Positions 23,314 through 33,784 of a stretch of 64,000 bases of DNA are shown piece after piece. The notes beneath the pieces were generated by a model that saw only the letters and a list, made by a program, of their open reading frames with translations, did not search any database and had not been told where the DNA came from. Origin of the DNA: Neckera pumila (Eukaryota; Streptophyta; Bryopsida; Hypnales; Neckeraceae). The stretch spans positions 19,885,660 through 19,949,659 of the forward strand of contig OZ018414.1 of the NCBI GenBank assembly GCA_963969595.1. Reading direction: 5' to 3'. The position numbers and the translations under genes were made by a program. Position 1 is the stretch's first letter. Each line of letters begins with the position of its first letter.

Positions 23314-23879
23314 TAGAGGCTAGGTTACTCCTGCAATTTGTGTTTGATTTCTTAGGTTTTGCTATCGTCGCATTTGTAATACCCCTATCCAGCACGAATA
23401 GGGACGGGCGATTGTGTACAAACGAAGTCTATTCTATGCATCGTGCTCACACGTTTAATCGTTCACACATGTAATCTGTCCAGCACATTCCATTTGAATG
23501 TGTGTAATGTCCGTCCGTCCGTCTCAATACTGGACTGGCAAGTTATTCGAAAATGATGTAGTATCTTTGTTGGTTTGCAGCTTTCATTCCATTGTCCGCC
23601 GCAGAGGATGCACACAATCAGCACATGTACCAACTAAAGATGGACGAGGAAGTCTCGAAGATTCTACATGCAGCTGCAGTCAAGAAGGCCCACCTTCGCT
23701 TCTCATTCAAGTTGTACTATGCAGGAGTTTCAAACTTATTCTCGCTTATGTTTTAGGAGAACCGTGTTTCCCTCTGAGTTCTCTATTCAGGTCTATCATG
23801 TCTGATTTGTGTGCCCCATCACACTGTAAAGAGGAGATGACTTTGAGAAACGATTTTCAGCCAGCCAACAGAATGTTGT

Positions 23880-24116
23880 GTGTGCATGCAGATTACAGTG
23901 GTCTATAAGATTTACTGGGGAGACCCGAAGGAGAAGGTCTGCAGTGCTGTTGTGGATGCGCCACTGGATAACCTCGTCACGGGATGCCGAGGTCTTAGCG
24001 CGCTCAGAGGTTTTAGCGCGGTACAAAAAGCTTTATCATTAGGAAATGCATCAAATTCACAGGGCAATACGTTGTACGCTGCTGGAAAGTACTCAGGCTT
24101 TGGAGTGCTATGCTAG
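23880..24116 (+). CDS. Chimeric USP exon 3-TPR exon 2 open frame
   Basis: A continuous 78-codon frame joins USP exon 3 (ITVVYKIYWGDPKEKVCSAV to GCRGLSAL) to TPR exon 2 (VQKALSLGNASNSQGNTLYA to AGKYS). The fusion point lies at about 24,005-24,020, with RGFSA as filler. It lacks the GS part of the USP ATP loop and has only the first half of a TPR motif, then shifts out of frame after GKYS because two codons' worth of the parent (AGAGGC) is reduced to AGGC. No good ATG context or promoter is evident. It is listed because the join is in frame; expression is doubtful. Confidence 0.35.
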   Translation: MCMQITVVYKIYWGDPKEKVCSAVVDAPLDNLVTGCRGLSALRGFSAVQKALSLGNASNSQGNTLYAAGKYSGFGVLC

Positions 24117-24160
24117 CGCATTGGAAAGTGTCGCTGGCCAACGATCCAAATGCAAACGTT
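24011..24160 (+). pseudogene. TPR exon 2 fragment, copy 2
   Basis: A copy of TPR exon 2 from GCGGTACARAAAGC to GATCCAAATGCAAAC. Compared with the parent it has a small deletion at GTACTCAGGCTTTGG and a GTGGCC-type insertion near 24,135. It is then joined directly to the membrane-protein 3' flank (GTTGCACTAAATCCGACGCAG). Confidence 0.85.
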
Positions 24161-24413
24161 GCACTAAATCCGACGCAGCCTGATGTCAAGAACCAAAAGC
24201 CGTGGAAAAATCAACAGCCCGATCAGGTTTGGTCTCCAGGTCACATTTCCAGTCAAGATTACACCTCCAATTCGCGAAAATCTTGACGAGATGCCAGCTC
24301 CGAAGAAGGAACCGTCTCCATCTGCTCCTTGTCATGGATTTGAAAAGATTTGCTCAGTGGCAAGAAACCTTCATGCGGATGCACACAACCACTCCAACAT
24401 GTGATTTCACCAC

Positions 24414-24941
24414 CTAAAGAGGCACATCCGTTTCGTTTGGTAAGATATGTTCTCGGCAGAACATCAGCAACCAATGTGCCGTTGCTAACAATAAAAACAC
24501 GACAAAAAACAGGATCATTGCTAAAATGGTGACTCCAACAACGAACGCCACCTTCGACGCGAGAGTTGGAGAGGGTGCTGGCGCCTGAGATGCAGGAGGT
24601 GGCGAAAGGATCCTCGGTGGCAAGTCCGTCCCAGGCGTATCATCACTAGGAGAAATTAGCGCCGGTGGCGAATTAGGAGGCGATGAGGGAGGCCGAGGAT
24701 TCGAAGGGCTTGGTGTAGATGCATTTCCAGAGACAGCCGGCTCGGGTGCTGGTACCGCAGCTAGCTTCCTCTCCTTGCAATCGTGCACCTTAGCATCTGG
24801 AGAACACCTGCGTGACTTGACGTTGCTGGAAATTGGAGAGTTGGAGGCTAACGCGTAGAAAGAAAATGTGAGGAGCAAAAGTACGAAGAAAGCTTGTACT
24901 GCTGGTCGCCTCGTCGCTTGATCTAAGACCGTCATCATCAT
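24414..24941 (-). CDS. Small proline-rich type I membrane protein, copy B
   Basis: 175 residues, starting MMMTVLDQATRRPAVQAFFV. It has the same plan as copy A: signal peptide ending in FYALA, proline-rich ectodomain with PAPEPAVSGNASTPSPSNPR and DDTPGTDLPPRILSPPPAS, and a transmembrane helix (FVVGVTILAMILFFVVFLLL). The tail ends ILPNETDVPL, so it shares NETDVPL/VETDVPL with copy A. The frame is unbroken, arguing for recent duplication or selection. It lies tail to tail with the USP pseudogene, the same layout as copy C and the intact USP gene. Confidence 0.6.
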   Translation of the reverse strand: MMMTVLDQATRRPAVQAFFVLLLLTFSFYALASNSPISSNVKSRRCSPDAKVHDCKERKLAAVPAPEPAVSGNASTPSPSNPRPPSSPPNSPPALISPSDDTPGTDLPPRILSPPPASQAPAPSPTLASKVAFVVGVTILAMILFFVVFLLLATAHWLLMFCREHILPNETDVPL

Positions 24942-25740
24942 TGATTAAGAAGTACTGCTCTACACAATCTCGGCCAAAATCTTTACCAGAACTGCAAACA
25001 CATTGATCATCACAAATTACTTAAACTCTGATTTCCAACTATTCCAAATCTCGAATCTAGAGCTCACTCAGCCTCCTTCATGCTCCACTGCTAGCACTGA
25101 ATTCACCAAGGCTTCACACCAAAATTAATGCAGAATCTACAATTTGCCGAGGAGGAAACGGCGCCAATTAAGATCCTAAAACAAACCTGATAGGAAAGTT
25201 AGCTCACGTGTCCACGTACATAACCCGGAGACCTGGTTCCTACATACATCCTACATGACGACATTTGATTTGCTGCAGAACGATTGTATAGAATGCTCCT
25301 GAGCGAGAATGCTAGAACAGAGAGAACACGAGACCGGGATTAATTAATTTCTCCTGGCGTTTCTTCGACCAAGGCTCAAAACAGATCACGTCGAAGCAAT
25401 CTCGGGCTAGCTAATTAAGTTAACTTAGCTGAACTGCAAAATTAAAACTCAGGCTACGTTAAGGGCAACGAGATGAGATGGAATTGAGGGATTCAGGATT
25501 TGCTTGCTCACACCAAGTCACGATCGTCGGTGGTGTGGAATGAATTCGAATTGAATGCAACGCAATTGAAACTGACGCGATGAGGGCGCTCCAAACATCA
25601 AGGTATAAAAAACTGATGATCGATCTGTGGTGCCGGGAAGGGATTGCGGACTCCGCGCGCAATGGAAGTGAGAGCAGTGGAGTGGCGGGAGGAAGCATCA
25701 CTAAGTTAGTGTGCCCTTTGCCGTTGCCACAATGTAAGTG
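24942..25740 (-). promoter_or_regulatory. Leader and promoter of membrane-protein copy B
   Basis: It is colinear with the copy A leader, including the acceptor-like tract before the coding region, TTAATTAATCCCGGTC, GCTAGCCCGAG and the CACCACCGACGATCGTGACTTGG block. The leader ends near 25,740, 50 bp before the R repeat. Confidence 0.55.
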
Positions 25741-25789
25741 AATCTGACAGTAAACTGAGTTATTTTTTCGATTTTTGTAACTCATAATG

Positions 25790-25935
25790 ATTAAAAATTT
25801 GAAATTCAATTTCTTTTCTGCCGAGCATTAGAATGCCACAAAGCAAAGCCAATGCACTTCTCTTCGCAGAGAGCTTTTTGATGGTACCAAGAACGTAATT
25901 GGGGGACTCACATTTCAAGAGATCTCACCGTAACA
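25790..25935. repeat. R repeat, copy at block B
   Basis: Shared words: TTTGAAATTCAATTTCTTTTCTGCC, GAATGCCACAAAGCAAAGCC, GAGAGCTTTTTGATGGTACCAAGAA, GGGGGACTCAC. It ends GAGATCTCACCGTAACAAAC followed by an AAAC-rich tail, the best-kept version of the R terminus. Confidence 0.8.
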
Positions 25936-26572
25936 AACTAAACTAAACAAATAAACAACGTGATTTAAAGATTGGTATAGATTGTTCAGAAGCATTCTTC
26001 AAGAAAACTTGAGTCCATTTTTGAAATATTAGTGGAATTCGGGTGACCTTAGAAGTTGGGTAGGATTCATAAAATGATTGATTGGACATTAAGAGGTAAA
26101 CATATGCAAGCTTGAAATATAAATAATAATACATGTATGTATCATTATAAAAAACTCAGGCCTCAACAAGATTGTGAGTGCGTGATTTTTGGCACTTGCG
26201 GGGTGCAATTATGGGGAAAAAGATTAAAATTAAAATTAAAATTTAATATTTTTTTTAATTTTAAAAAATGATGTGGCACTGATGTGGCGTTGACGTGGCG
26301 TTGACGTGGCGTTGACGTGGCGTTGACATGGTCAAAATGTGACCACATCACATTTCAAATTTTCAAATTTTTTTTTTTTCCATAATATCACTACGAGGGG
26401 GCCAGGCTTAGTGGCCTTCTTGAAGCCTCATATTTTTTGTAATGGTAGACATCTTTCTCTGTAGAATAACATCTTAAGAATTTTATGAGGCATTAAGAAT
26501 TGTAGTTTCAGTTTTTGATGATCTAACATGAACCAAATCATTGTGCACCAAGTTGCTAACTTCCTGCTCTCC
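25936..26572. other. Intergenic repeat fragments
   Basis: No gene. The stretch 26,010-26,125 is a direct copy of 57,780-57,895 (ATTAGTGGAATTCGGGTGACC). The stretch 26,455-26,572 plus 26,999-27,430 is the reverse complement of 57,950-58,290. At 26,279-26,333 an 11-bp unit, GACGTGGCGTT, is repeated about five times. Confidence 0.6.
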
Positions 26573-26714
26573 CATTAGAGCAAAAATCAACCCTCTGGAG
26601 AGCCGCTTCAAATCGACATGTCAAGCTATTTCAAGCTTGGTCTATCAACCTAGAAAAGTACCTTTGGTGAGCAGTCAGAGTGGAAGACTGCTCCTTAGAG
26701 GAGTTAGATTTTGC

Positions 26715-26802
<88 letters not shown>

Positions 26803-26998
26803 GTAAGACTAGAAAAAATAATAATAATAATAATAATAATTTTTAATTCATAAATTTGGGTTCCTGTGCTACTATCACAGCATTTTCAATTGTGCAAAAA
26901 TAGGGGGATAACTAATTTTTCAGACCAATAAACTAAATTTCATGGTACTAAAGGAGTCCGTGGAACAGCCCTCCAAAGGGCTGATTTTTTCTCTAATG
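26573..26998. mobile_element. CATTAG-type MITE, copy 2, with AT expansion
   Basis: 426 bp. Left end CATTAGAGCAAAAATCAACC and right end rc CATTAGAGAAAAAATCAGCC form a terminal inverted repeat of about 24 bp. The empty site is present at about 58,180 (CTGCTCTCCTTTTATG, read on the minus strand), confirming an insertion between CTGCTCTCC and CTTTTC. An (AT)n run lies inside. The interior (GGGTTCCTGTGCTACTATCACAGCA) is the reverse complement of the copy at 52,787-53,143. Confidence 0.85.
26718..26797. repeat. (AT)n microsatellite
   Basis: About 39 uninterrupted AT units within the MITE. Confidence 0.95.
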
Positions 26999-27689
26999 CT
27001 TTTCATGTTTTTACTACTTGAAGACTCCTAATGCATGCATTGAGATTACTTAAATTGGTGAAGTCACTCAATAAAGTGACTTGTGGAATACATTAGATAT
27101 CAAGTATTGTGACTTTGACAATTTGAGGCAATTGAACATGTAAAGCCCTTCATCATTTAACAAAGCTATTGTCATTTGTCAACCGATGAATGCCAATGAA
27201 TCTTTCTGTTCATGACAAAAATACAACTATTTTGTTGTCAGAAAGGGAGGTCATCTACAATAGTTTGACTTCTAATGAGTGCTTTAGTAATGTCTTAAGC
27301 CAATGAATCACACGCTATCCAAAGGGATGATTTGCAAAATCGCCAGTCCAACATTAAAGAGTTAAACACTCAAGAAATATGAAGACAAAATGTGTCATCT
27401 TCAAATTTTGGATTGCAAATTTGGAAAAAATTTAAAAAAAGAACTAACAGCTGTTTTTGAACTTAGTTATTCTAGAGAGATGTCTACATGCTTGATTGTA
27501 TTATCATATGAATTTCAAATTTGCATATGTTTACCTTTAAATGTAAAATCAACCATTCTATAAACCTTGTCCAACTTCTAGGGTCACCCAAACTCCAATA
27601 ATAATTTGGAAACAGATTTGAGTTTCATTGAAGAATACTTTTGAAGAATCCATTTCCTTAAGTGAGGTTATTTGTTTTTGTTTTTTTTG
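26999..27689. other. Continuation of the inverted repeat shared with 57.9-58.3 kb
   Basis: No gene. CATTAGGAGTCTTCAAGTAG, AAGTGACTTGTGGAATA and TTGGATTGCAAATTTGG match the minus strand of 58.1-57.97 kb. Confidence 0.55.
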
Positions 27690-27850
27690 TTTGTTTGTTA
27701 CGGTAGGTTTTCTTGGACCATGTGTTCCATGGTCGCATGCTTGGTACCATCGGAAAGCCCTCAACAAGGAAGGTTGTACGGGGTTTGTTTTGTGGCGTTT
27801 AGACCTCCGCTATGCAAATTATTGAATTTCAAAGTTTTTATGATTAAAAG
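27690..27850. repeat. R repeat, copy C2
   Basis: Reverse orientation relative to blocks A and B: TTTGTTTGTTACGGTAGG at the start, TGGTACCATCGGAAAGCCCTC in the middle, TTGAATTTCAAAGTTTTTAT at the end. It lies head to tail with the next R copy. Confidence 0.75.
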
Positions 27851-27944
27851 ATTGTAGAAAAATAGTTTTACTCTAATTTGGGTTGTGGCAATCGTATAAA
27901 GCATACTAGTCTATACCTTAAATCAAATCAGGTTGTTTAATTGT

Positions 27945-28130
27945 TTGTTTTGTTTTGTTACTTACCATGAGATCTCCTAGCCAGAAACGCAAGTCCCCTG
28001 GTCGCATTCTTGGTACCGTCAGAAAGGTCTCTACAAAGAAGGGTGCACGGGCTTTGTTTTGTGGCATTCTAATGCTCAGCAGAAAAGAAATTGAGTTTCA
28101 AAGTTTTTATGAGTTAGAAAAAAAAAAAAA
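27945..28130. repeat. R repeat, copy at block C
   Basis: It reads TTTTGTTACTTACCATGAGATC, CATTCTTGGTACCGTCAGAAAG, GTGCACGGGCTTTGTTTTGTGGC and GAGTTTCAAAGTTTTTATGA. It precedes the block C leader by about 60 bp. Confidence 0.8.
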
Positions 28131-28189
28131 TTACTCAGTTCACTGTGATTTAATTAATTACATTGTGCCAACGGCTCAGGACACAGTAA

Positions 28190-28920
28190 CTTAGTGCTTC
28201 GCACGAATGCTTCCCCCCGCCACTTCACTGGCGCGCGGAGCCCGCAATCCCTTCCCTGCAGCGCAGATCGATCTTCAGTTCTGTACAGGTCTTGATGTTC
28301 GGGGGGCCCTCATCGCGTTTCACTTGCGTTGCATTCAATTCGAATTCATTACACACCACCGACGATCGTGACTTGGTGTGAGCAAGCAAATCCTGAATCC
28401 CTCAATTCCATCTCATCTTGTTGCCCTTAACGTAGCCCGAGTTTTACTTTTGCAGCTCAGCAACGTCAACTTAACTTAGCTAGCCCGAGATTGCTTCCTG
28501 ATCTTCTTTGAGCTTTCGTCGAAGGAACGCCAGTATTACTTAATTAATCCCGGTCTCGTGATCTGTTAGCATTCTATACAATCGTTCTGCAGCAAATCAA
28601 ATGTTGTCATGTAGGATGCATGTAGGAACTATTTCTCCGGCTTATGTACGTGGAATGTGAGTTAACTTTGCTATTACGTACGTTTGTTTTAGGATCTTAA
28701 TTGGCGCTGTTTCCTCCTCGTCAAATTATAGATTCTGCATAATATTTTGGTGTGACGCCTTGGTGAATTCATTGCTAGCAGTGGAGCCTGAAGGAGGGTG
28801 AGTGAGCTCTAGATTCGAGATTTGGAATAGTTGAAAATCAAAGTTTAAGTAATTTGTGATGATCAATGTGTGTGCAGTTCTGGTAAAGATTTTGGCAGAG
28901 ATTCTGTAGAGCAGCAATCA
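28190..28920 (+). promoter_or_regulatory. Leader and promoter of membrane-protein copy C
   Basis: This is the reverse complement of the A and B leaders, so it lies upstream of the plus-strand gene. An acceptor TGTGTGTGCAG at 28,868-28,878 precedes TTCTGGTAAAGATTTTGGCAG, suggesting a 5' UTR intron covering most of 28,450-28,878. Confidence 0.55.
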
Positions 28921-29451
28921 ATGATGGCGGTCTTGGAGGATCAAGCGACGAGTCGACGAGCAGTGCAAGCTTTCTTCGTACTTGTGCTCCTCACAATATC
29001 TTGCTACGCGTTAGCCTCCAACTCTCCAATTTCCAGCAACGTCAAGTCACGCATGTCTTCTCCAGATGTTAAGGAGCACGATCGCACGGAGAGGAAGCTA
29101 GCTGCGGTACCAGCACCTGAGCCGGCTGTCTCTGGAAATGCTCCTGCATCAAGCCCTTCGAATCCTCGGCCTCCCTCGCCACCTCCTAATTCGCGACCGG
29201 CGCTAATTTCGCCTAGTGATGATACGCCTGGCACAGACTTGGCACCGAGGATCCTTTCGTCACCTCCTGCATCTCAGGCGCCAATAACCTCTCCAATTCG
29301 CGCGTGGAAGAAATTAACTGTGGCGTTCATTATTACAGGCACCATTTTATGTATTGCGTGTTTAGTCGGCCTTTCTTGTTTAGCAACGGTGTGTTTTTGT
29401 CCGGATTTGCTGCCGTGCTGCCGAGGACGTTTCGCACCAATCCCTATTTAG
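28921..29451 (+). CDS. Small proline-rich type I membrane protein, copy C
   Basis: 176 residues from MMAVLEDQAT. Signal peptide ends SCYALA; ectodomain includes PAPEPAVSGNAPASSPSNPR and DDTPGTDLAPRILSSPPAS; transmembrane helix VAFIITGTILCIACLVGLSC. The tail is Cys-rich (FCPDLLPCCRG) and ends FAPIPI, unlike the ETDVPL tails of A and B. An upstream extension of 17 codons is open (from 28,870), but I chose the conserved MM start. It is tail to tail with the intact USP gene, which may be the ancestral arrangement. Confidence 0.65.
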   Translation: MMAVLEDQATSRRAVQAFFVLVLLTISCYALASNSPISSNVKSRMSSPDVKEHDRTERKLAAVPAPEPAVSGNAPASSPSNPRPPSPPPNSRPALISPSDDTPGTDLAPRILSSPPASQAPITSPIRAWKKLTVAFIITGTILCIACLVGLSCLATVCFCPDLLPCCRGRFAPIPI

Positions 29452-30330
29452 GTTAAATCACATATTGGAGTGGTCGGGTGCATCCACATGAAGGTTTCTT
29501 GCCAGAGAGTAAATCTTTTCAAATCCATGACAAGGAGCAGATGGAGGCGTTTTTCTTCTTTTGAGCTGGCATCTCGTCAAGATTTTCGCAAACTGGAGGT
29601 GCAATCTTGACTGGAAATTTGACCTGGAAATCAAACTTGATCGGGCTGTTGATTTTTCCACGGCTTCTGGTTCATGACATCAGGCTACGTCGGATTTAGT
29701 GCAACGCTGAGTCACGTAAATGTCTCGGGGAAAAGCTTCAATGCAAGTATGTAGTACGTATCTTGATGGCAGAACGTCAAGAAGCTTAGGTGTTTTTCTT
29801 TACAATCGCCGGGAAGGATCGGAAGCAGGTAAGTTACAAGATGAAAGTAGAGAGAGTGTTGTTATGCATTGCCGAAATTGATAGGCAGAGGTGAACTAAA
29901 CTGAAATGCTTCGGACTAAAATTGCCATCAGCGAAGCACTGATAATATTCAAGGACATCTTTGAGCGCATTGGAGCTGCCATGAAATTCCTGGCATGCAC
30001 TCGTTCCCAATTAATGGAGGATACTTGTCTGTGAATGATACTCTGATCAATGCATGACGTCACTGATTTTATTAGTTCTTATCTTCAGCTATTGCAGTGT
30101 TATCGCAGTATAAGCTTTTCTTTTGTTGAACTATTAATGATTAAATTCTTCAGCAAGCTCATAAGGTCATGCTTTCCATTATGTACTGATATGCCTTACT
30201 TGGTTACTAAACATAATCCTCTCCTCCAAACTAGATCAGTATCGTAAAATCTTGGAGTGGGGAGGATGGTGTTATGAATATAAACTTATTTGCTTGTTTT
30301 AGACTACATTGTGCCACGTGAAAAAAGGTG
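29452..30330. repeat. Block C 3' flank, shared with A and D
   Basis: Inverted copy of 12,453-13,337 and 53,655-54,545, recognisable throughout (CATGTTTAGGTGTT..., CGTCGGATTTAGTGCAACG, CTTGACGTTCTGC on the minus strand). It ends near CTACATTGTGCCACGTGA at about 30,320. Confidence 0.65.
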
Positions 30331-30948
30331 ATGGTGTCAAGTTTCATGCCAGTTGGTACCTTCTGTTTGGGTGATTGCAAAGTGTACTTGAACTATTCCG
30401 TGTTCCACATTGTTTGACAATTTCTAAAGATACATAACTTAAGTTGGAGTTCTACTTGGATGATTGCCACGAAATTTTTAGCAAGGTTGCACAAGGAGAA
30501 TAAGGTTCTACCATACTTTTTTGGTATTTTTTATAAGTATAATGATTGTGCAAACATACATAAGCCGATATTGTCAACACACTCGCAGGTGTGCAGCATC
30601 TCTTCACCATGCAGACAGTCAGCCTCTTAGGAGCAACAATTGACAGTAACACAAATCAAATAGGATTTCAAACAATGGGGAGTAAACAAGGAGAATTTAC
30701 CACTGGTTCTGACATCAAGGACTTCATGACCTTGGCATATGAGGATAATGTTATCGAATATATTTAGGTCTAAACATCACTATCAGTAGAGACTATGAAT
30801 AGGTGAATGAACGGCAGTAACAACTTACTGCATTTATGAACTTCAATTCTACCAACTCGGAACAGCAACAAAACAACAATACAAGGTCAATATCGAGCTC
30901 TGCAGAGGTATGAGCTCTGCCTTCGAGATAGCATCGGCTGTCTTTTAC
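30331..30948. other. 3' flank of the USP gene
   Basis: No coding region is recognised. The last part (about 30,800-30,948) is the probable 3' UTR of the minus-strand USP gene. Confidence 0.45.
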
Positions 30949-32397
30949 TTATAAGTTGGGAGGCAACTTCACTATGGTGACAGGGCAGGGGACGTTGTTC
31001 GTTACGTAGTTGCTTACACTCCCCATGAAGGTCCTGCCATAACGAAGTTATAGAGATTAATGTATGTTTGCTTGCTTCCAAGTACAAAACGTAGAAATCT
31101 CACCAGCACAAATTTCTTCTAAACTGTATTTACAAACCAAGATGCGCTTCAAGTACAACAAAAATGAAGAAAACAATCCCTTCTTCACATGACATCGATC
31201 ATAATTGGAAGAACAGGCAGACAATGAAGCATCTAACAGTGCAATGGCAACCCAAAACAGAAACAATTGACTGGCAAACTCAGATTTAGAGCATGACGAC
31301 TGGAAAAACGACCATCCGAAGCTCTCAGCAAATATACCTTTTGAGCGCGCTAAGACCTCGGCATCCCATGACGAGGTTATCCAGTGGCGCATCCACAACA
31401 GCACTGCAGACCTTCTCCTTCGGGTCTCCCCAGTAAATCTTATAGACCACTGTAATCTGCATGCACACACAACATTCTGTTGGCTGGCTGAAAATCGTTT
31501 CTCAAAGTCATCTCCTCTTTACAGTGTGATGGGGCACACAAATCAGACATGATAGACCTGAATAGAGAACTCAGAGGGAAACACGGTTCTCCTAAAACAT
31601 AAGCGAGAATAAGTTTGAAACTCCTGCATAGTACAACTTGAATGAGAAGCGAAGGTGGACCTTCTTGACTGCAGCTTCATGTAGAATCTTCGAGACTTCC
31701 TCGTCCATCTTTAGTTGGTACATGTGCTGATTGTGTGCATCCTCTGCGACGGACAATGGAATGAAAGCTGCAAACCAACAAAGATACTACATCATTTTCG
31801 AATAACTTGCCAATACACTATTTGAGACGGACGGACGGACGGATATCGACCGATGAGGCAAAGCCTTACACACATTCAAATGGAATGTGCTGGGATTAGA
31901 TTACATGTGTGAACGATTAAATGTGTGAGTATGATGCATAGAATAGAATTCGTTTGTACTTCGCCCGTCCCTATTAATGCTGGATAGGAGAATTACAAAT
32001 GCGATGATAGCAAAACCTGAGAAATCATACACAAATAGCAGGAGTAACCTCTAGTTAAACCTTGGGAACGGCTACGGATCCACTGCGTCCAACACTATCA
32101 TGTCTCACAAATCAGAGACAAATCCCATGAACAGGAGAAATAATCGGTACGAAGCTAGTGGCGGCTGTCCAAAAGACACAATCTATGAATTTCAAGCAGG
32201 CCAACGGCGAAAAACTTACGGGTGCCAGTCTTTTCCCAGAGAACTGCAGTCCCTCCTTCGAGAAGCATCTCCTTGTTCACCACCACAACGATAAGGTGGT
32301 CGTTTGGGCGCAGAATATTCTCTAGGGTCCACTTCAAAGCATACTTACTGCTTGGCGAGTAATCGAGTGCCACCCCGATATACCTCTCTCCATTCAT
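30949..32397 (-). CDS. Universal stress protein (UspA domain), four exons
   Basis: Exons on the minus strand are 32,397-32,220, 31,767-31,661, 31,456-31,338 and 31,033-30,949, giving 162 residues, the usual length for plant single-domain USPs. It begins MNGERYIGVALDYSPSSKYA (first beta strand and the acidic ATP-site residue) and continues with TGTPFIPLSVAED. It ends with the nucleotide-binding signature G-2x-G-9x-G-S as GCRG...MGS in VMGCRGLSALKRTFMGSVSN, then CPVTIVKLPPNL. All three introns obey GT-AG and join in frame; intron 2 has an unusual GTCCAC donor. Such proteins bind ATP and act in stress responses; the specific role here is unknown. The ATG is the first in frame after an upstream stop. 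Confidence 0.92.
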
Positions 32398-33365
32398 CTT
32401 CACAAGCCTTGAATCCTTCCTGATGCAAGCTCAACCTTCACAGCACGAAAACGCGTTGTAAATTCTAGGCTCATTCCCCCCTCCACACGGAGCAACAATA
32501 ATCCTCGGAACGATCGGAACAAAATGAGAAGGTTTAGGCGCCATCTTCTACTATCATTCCAGCAGTGACCAATTATCCGTACCATCAATCAACATACGCG
32601 AGCATAAAATATTCTCTCATCGAAATGAACACAAAAAAAGATTCTCTCAACGAATCCAGCAAGAAAAACACTACAACTTCCACAGTATAGAAATCCACAA
32701 ACTTAAACAGCAACAACAATTTCAAAACCATTTCCCGGCCCGCTGTCACCAAAAAACAATCCAACTTAAGACTGTAAAGAAGCGCTCGCGACGAAATGAA
32801 TCAATAAGAAAATTTCTTTTCTCGGAAACCACCAAAACGCACGCTCTGCAACCTCCACAGTACAGATACCCAACATCCAATTTTACAGTCTATTCAAGCA
32901 GGCATCATCCAACCAACTCACGAGCCCAAAAAATAAATCTTTCTTCAAGTGAACCAAGCCAAAAACTTCTCTCATCGACATCTAAAAAATACACACCCCA
33001 AAACCCAATCCCCCACAGCACAGAAACCCATAAAGACAACGCCCACAACGCCAATTCCGCAGCTGACACCGCGGCATAACTCGACTTACGAGTGTCAGAA
33101 AAGAAGCGCGACGAACCACATGAAAAGCTCTCATAGCAATAAGCAAGGCGCACACACTACAACTTCCATAACATAGGAATTCACATACTTAAAACAATCT
33201 CGAAGCCGATTCTCCACGAGGATTCGCAACGAATCGAACTTCCGTAAATTCACACGCACCGAAGCTAAGAAGAAGAAACGCAAAATAACATAAAAACAAA
33301 ACACAACAAAGACTCTGCAGAAAACCAGACCTCCAAGCAAAGCTCTTGCAAAGAATTTACAGTAC
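32398..33365 (-). promoter_or_regulatory. USP leader and promoter, with a possible uORF
   Basis: On the minus strand an ATG at about 32,544 opens a 37-codon frame (MAPKPSHFVPIVPR...) that stops about 30 bp before the USP ATG, so it could be an upstream ORF if transcribed. Between 32,600 and 33,200 loosely repeated words occur (CTACAACTTCCACAGTATAG, CTGCAACCTCCACAGTACAG, CTACAACTTCCATAACATAG), suggesting diverged tandem units in the leader. Confidence 0.4.
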
Positions 33366-33654
33366 CTTTGAGAGATCGAGACGGAGCGCACTCAAGGCGA
33401 AGTGCGACTGCAGCAGGAGGTCGAAATTCTGCGAGAGGCTCGATCGTATGGAAGTAAAGCGCAAAGGCATATTTCCTGAGAACAGGGCAGAACCTCCGGA
33501 AATCGGACAGGAGGGCCGGGGGGAATCCAAGCCTGGTTGCGATGAAATACATACATTCGTGGATGAAAGTCATCTTCGTTTGGATGAATCCAGCGAACAT
33601 CGGACGGCGAGGATTCGTCACAGGGGGAGCATCGGGGTCGTCGATGGATGCCAT
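33366..33654 (-). CDS. Possible first exon of an unknown protein
   Basis: An ATG at 33,654 opens MASIDDPDAPPVTNPRRPMF and stays open to a consensus donor AAAG|GTACTG at 33,366, coding 96 residues. It contains a hydrophobic/aromatic segment (FIHECMYFIATRLGFPPALL). I do not recognise the family. A second exon cannot be placed with confidence between here and the USP gene, so it might be a short separate gene or the untranslated leader exon of the USP transcript. The overlapping antisense frame (33,346-33,888) looks like a shadow. Confidence 0.35.
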
Positions 33655-33784
33655 CTGTCAGGTGTTGCGCAGCTCCATTTCCAGGAAGGTCCTCGAATGG
33701 CATGGTGGAAACCAGAGGTCGGGGTATTTTTTTCAGCTTTAAGCTTACCAGCTACAGTATTTCCCTTTAATTCCCATATTGAAC

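Larger units (their letters stand above)
17236..24010 (+). pseudogene. USP pseudogene split by a retrotransposon
   Basis: It is homologous to the USP gene at 30.9-32.4 kb, in opposite orientation. Intron 1 sequence is at 17,236-17,367 and resumes at 23,314 after the retroelement. Exon 2 is at 23,581-23,687 (107 nt, same length as the parent, intact frame) and exon 3 at 23,892-24,010. Exons 1 and 4 are missing. The exon 2 donor has changed from GTCCAC to GCCCAC, and exon 3 has V-T-G-C-R-G where the parent has VMGCRG. The exon 3 end runs straight into a TPR exon 2 fragment. Loss of the start and the ATP-binding end makes a working USP impossible. Confidence 0.85.

Noticed and set aside
26541..26798. 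85-codon frame ending in alternating Tyr-Ile
   Set aside because: Produced by the (AT)n run inside a MITE.
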